A stretch of 5,977 nt of DNA. It comes from Anaerolineae bacterium. GTDB lineage: Bacteria > Chloroflexota > Anaerolineae > 4572-78 > J111. Where the stretch lies: NCBI GenBank assembly GCA_020433785.1, contig JAGRCC010001039.1, positions 1-5,977 on the forward strand. Direction: 5' to 3'. Made by a program: the position numbers and the translations under genes. The notes beneath the pieces are model-generated. The model saw only the letters and a list, made by a program, of their open reading frames with translations. It did not search any database and was not told where the DNA came from. The stretch's first letter is position 1. Every line of letters starts with the position of its first letter. Shown here piece by piece: positions 5,277-5,977 of the stretch.

Positions 5277-5977
5277 ATGGCGCCATTGCGCGTACTTTTC
5301 ATTAGCCCCTATATTCCCTCACCTATCCGGGTACGTCCTTACAACCTCATTAAATACCTGGCTAAATTGGGCCATGACATTACCTTACTGGCCTTAGTTC
5401 CTCCAGGCGAGGATACAGCCAGTCTTGAGACACTTAACCAATGGTGCCGGTCGGTAGAAACCGTGCCGCTGCCGCGCTGGCGCACCCTGTGGAATGCCGC
5501 CTGGGCCGTGCCCAGTGGCTTACCGCTGCAAGCCGCCTATTCGCGCTCGCCCGAAATGGCCGAACTCATTCGAAAAACCCAACAAACCGCCAAATTCGAT
5601 GTGGTTCATATCGAGCATTTGCGCGGTTCAGAATTAAGTTCGGCCGTAAACGGGACGCCGATTATTTTTGATTCGGTCGACTCGATCACGTTACTGTTTG
5701 AGCATACCTGTGCAGCCGGGCCAAATTGGAAAAGTCGGCTCATGGCCCGCTTAGATTTAGCCCGAACCCGTCGCTACGAGGCCGGCTTGCTCAGCCGCTA
5801 CCCGCGAGTTCTGGTCACGTCGCCCAAAGACCGCGATGCCTTGGTCAGTTATTCAACTGTTCGCAGTGCAGAGCGGTTTGAGGTTTTACCTAATGGCGTC
5901 GATCTGGACTATTTTAAGCCAATGGATGTCCCGCGTGATGGCCAAACGCTGGTTTTTACCGGCAAGATGAGCTACCA
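5277..5977 (+). CDS. Glycosyltransferase, GT4-like (sugar transferase of exosortase/EpsH-locus type), N-terminal part
   Basis: The first 233 residues of a retaining GT-B glycosyltransferase, expected to add a sugar from a nucleotide donor to a growing lipid-linked glycan at the cytoplasmic membrane face. The N-terminal acceptor domain opens with LRVLFISPYIPSPIRVRPYN (4-23) and LIKYLAKLGHDITLLAL (24-40). It then shows FDVVHIEHLRGSEL (107-120), PIIFDSVDSITLLFE (128-142), an arginine-rich stretch near RLDLARTRRYE (158-168), VLVTSPKDRDAL (178-189) and VLPNGVDLDYF (203-213). The domain linker VFTGKMSY (226-233) is where the window stops. The HIEHLR and FDSVDSI segments recall the sugar transferases tied to PEP-CTERM/exosortase exopolysaccharide loci. 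The donor-binding half, including the E-x7-E motif, is off the right edge. The ATG is supported by GGAGG five bases upstream. This stretch is richer in G+C than the rest of the window. Confidence 0.9.
   Translation, partial: MAPLRVLFISPYIPSPIRVRPYNLIKYLAKLGHDITLLALVPPGEDTASLETLNQWCRSVETVPLPRWRTLWNAAWAVPSGLPLQAAYSRSPEMAELIRKTQQTAKFDVVHIEHLRGSELSSAVNGTPIIFDSVDSITLLFEHTCAAGPNWKSRLMARLDLARTRRYEAGLLSRYPRVLVTSPKDRDALVSYSTVRSAERFEVLPNGVDLDYFKPMDVPRDGQTLVFTGKMSY

Noticed and set aside
5441..5671. 76-codon plus-strand open frame inside the glycosyltransferase gene
   Set aside because: It is an alternative frame of a G+C-rich coding region. The glycosyltransferase frame carries continuous family motifs through the same interval.
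1..5977. CRISPR array, tRNA, rRNA or insertion sequence
   Set aside because: I saw no regularly spaced repeats, no cloverleaf-like segment and no transposase motif anywhere in the window.

Overview
The window looks like part of a bacterial surface-polysaccharide or secondary-metabolite locus. There are seven protein-coding genes, two of them cut by the window edges, arranged as two divergent groups around a 767-base gap. Coding DNA is moderate to high in G+C, with GTG and TTG starts and strong purine-rich ribosome binding sites. The gene mix would suit an environmental bacterium such as a Chloroflexota member, but no marker gene is present, so that assignment is a weak inference.

Minus-strand group (positions 2116 down to 1), in transcription order: a four-helix membrane protein with a GGDEF-like domain that has lost its signature; a short-form polyprenyl-phosphate sugar-1-phosphate transferase (priming glycosyltransferase); and the N-terminal half of glucose-1-phosphate cytidylyltransferase (rfbF). 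Together they suggest regulated initiation of a lipid-linked glycan plus supply of a CDP-hexose donor. The next genes, probably the rest of a CDP-deoxysugar pathway, lie off the left edge.

Divergent gap (2117-2883): non-coding as far as I can see. It contains weak hairpins, a start-less open frame and a very A+T-rich island, and it must carry the promoters of both groups.

Plus-strand group (2884 to the right edge): a Gfo/Idh/MocA-family NAD(P)-dependent sugar dehydrogenase; a 4'-phosphopantetheinyl transferase 21 bases downstream, clearly co-transcribed; a possible 28-codon mini-ORF; a stand-alone PqqD-family (RiPP recognition element fold) protein; and the N-terminal 233 residues of a family-4-like glycosyltransferase resembling the sugar transferases found in exosortase/EpsH-type exopolysaccharide loci.

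The combination of nucleotide-sugar chemistry, a carrier-protein-activating enzyme and a PqqD-like peptide binder is the most interesting aspect. It suggests a glycan locus coupled to acyl/peptidyl-carrier chemistry or to a peptide-modification step. No precursor peptide, radical SAM enzyme, protease, carrier protein or synthase is visible inside the window, so the coupling remains an inference.
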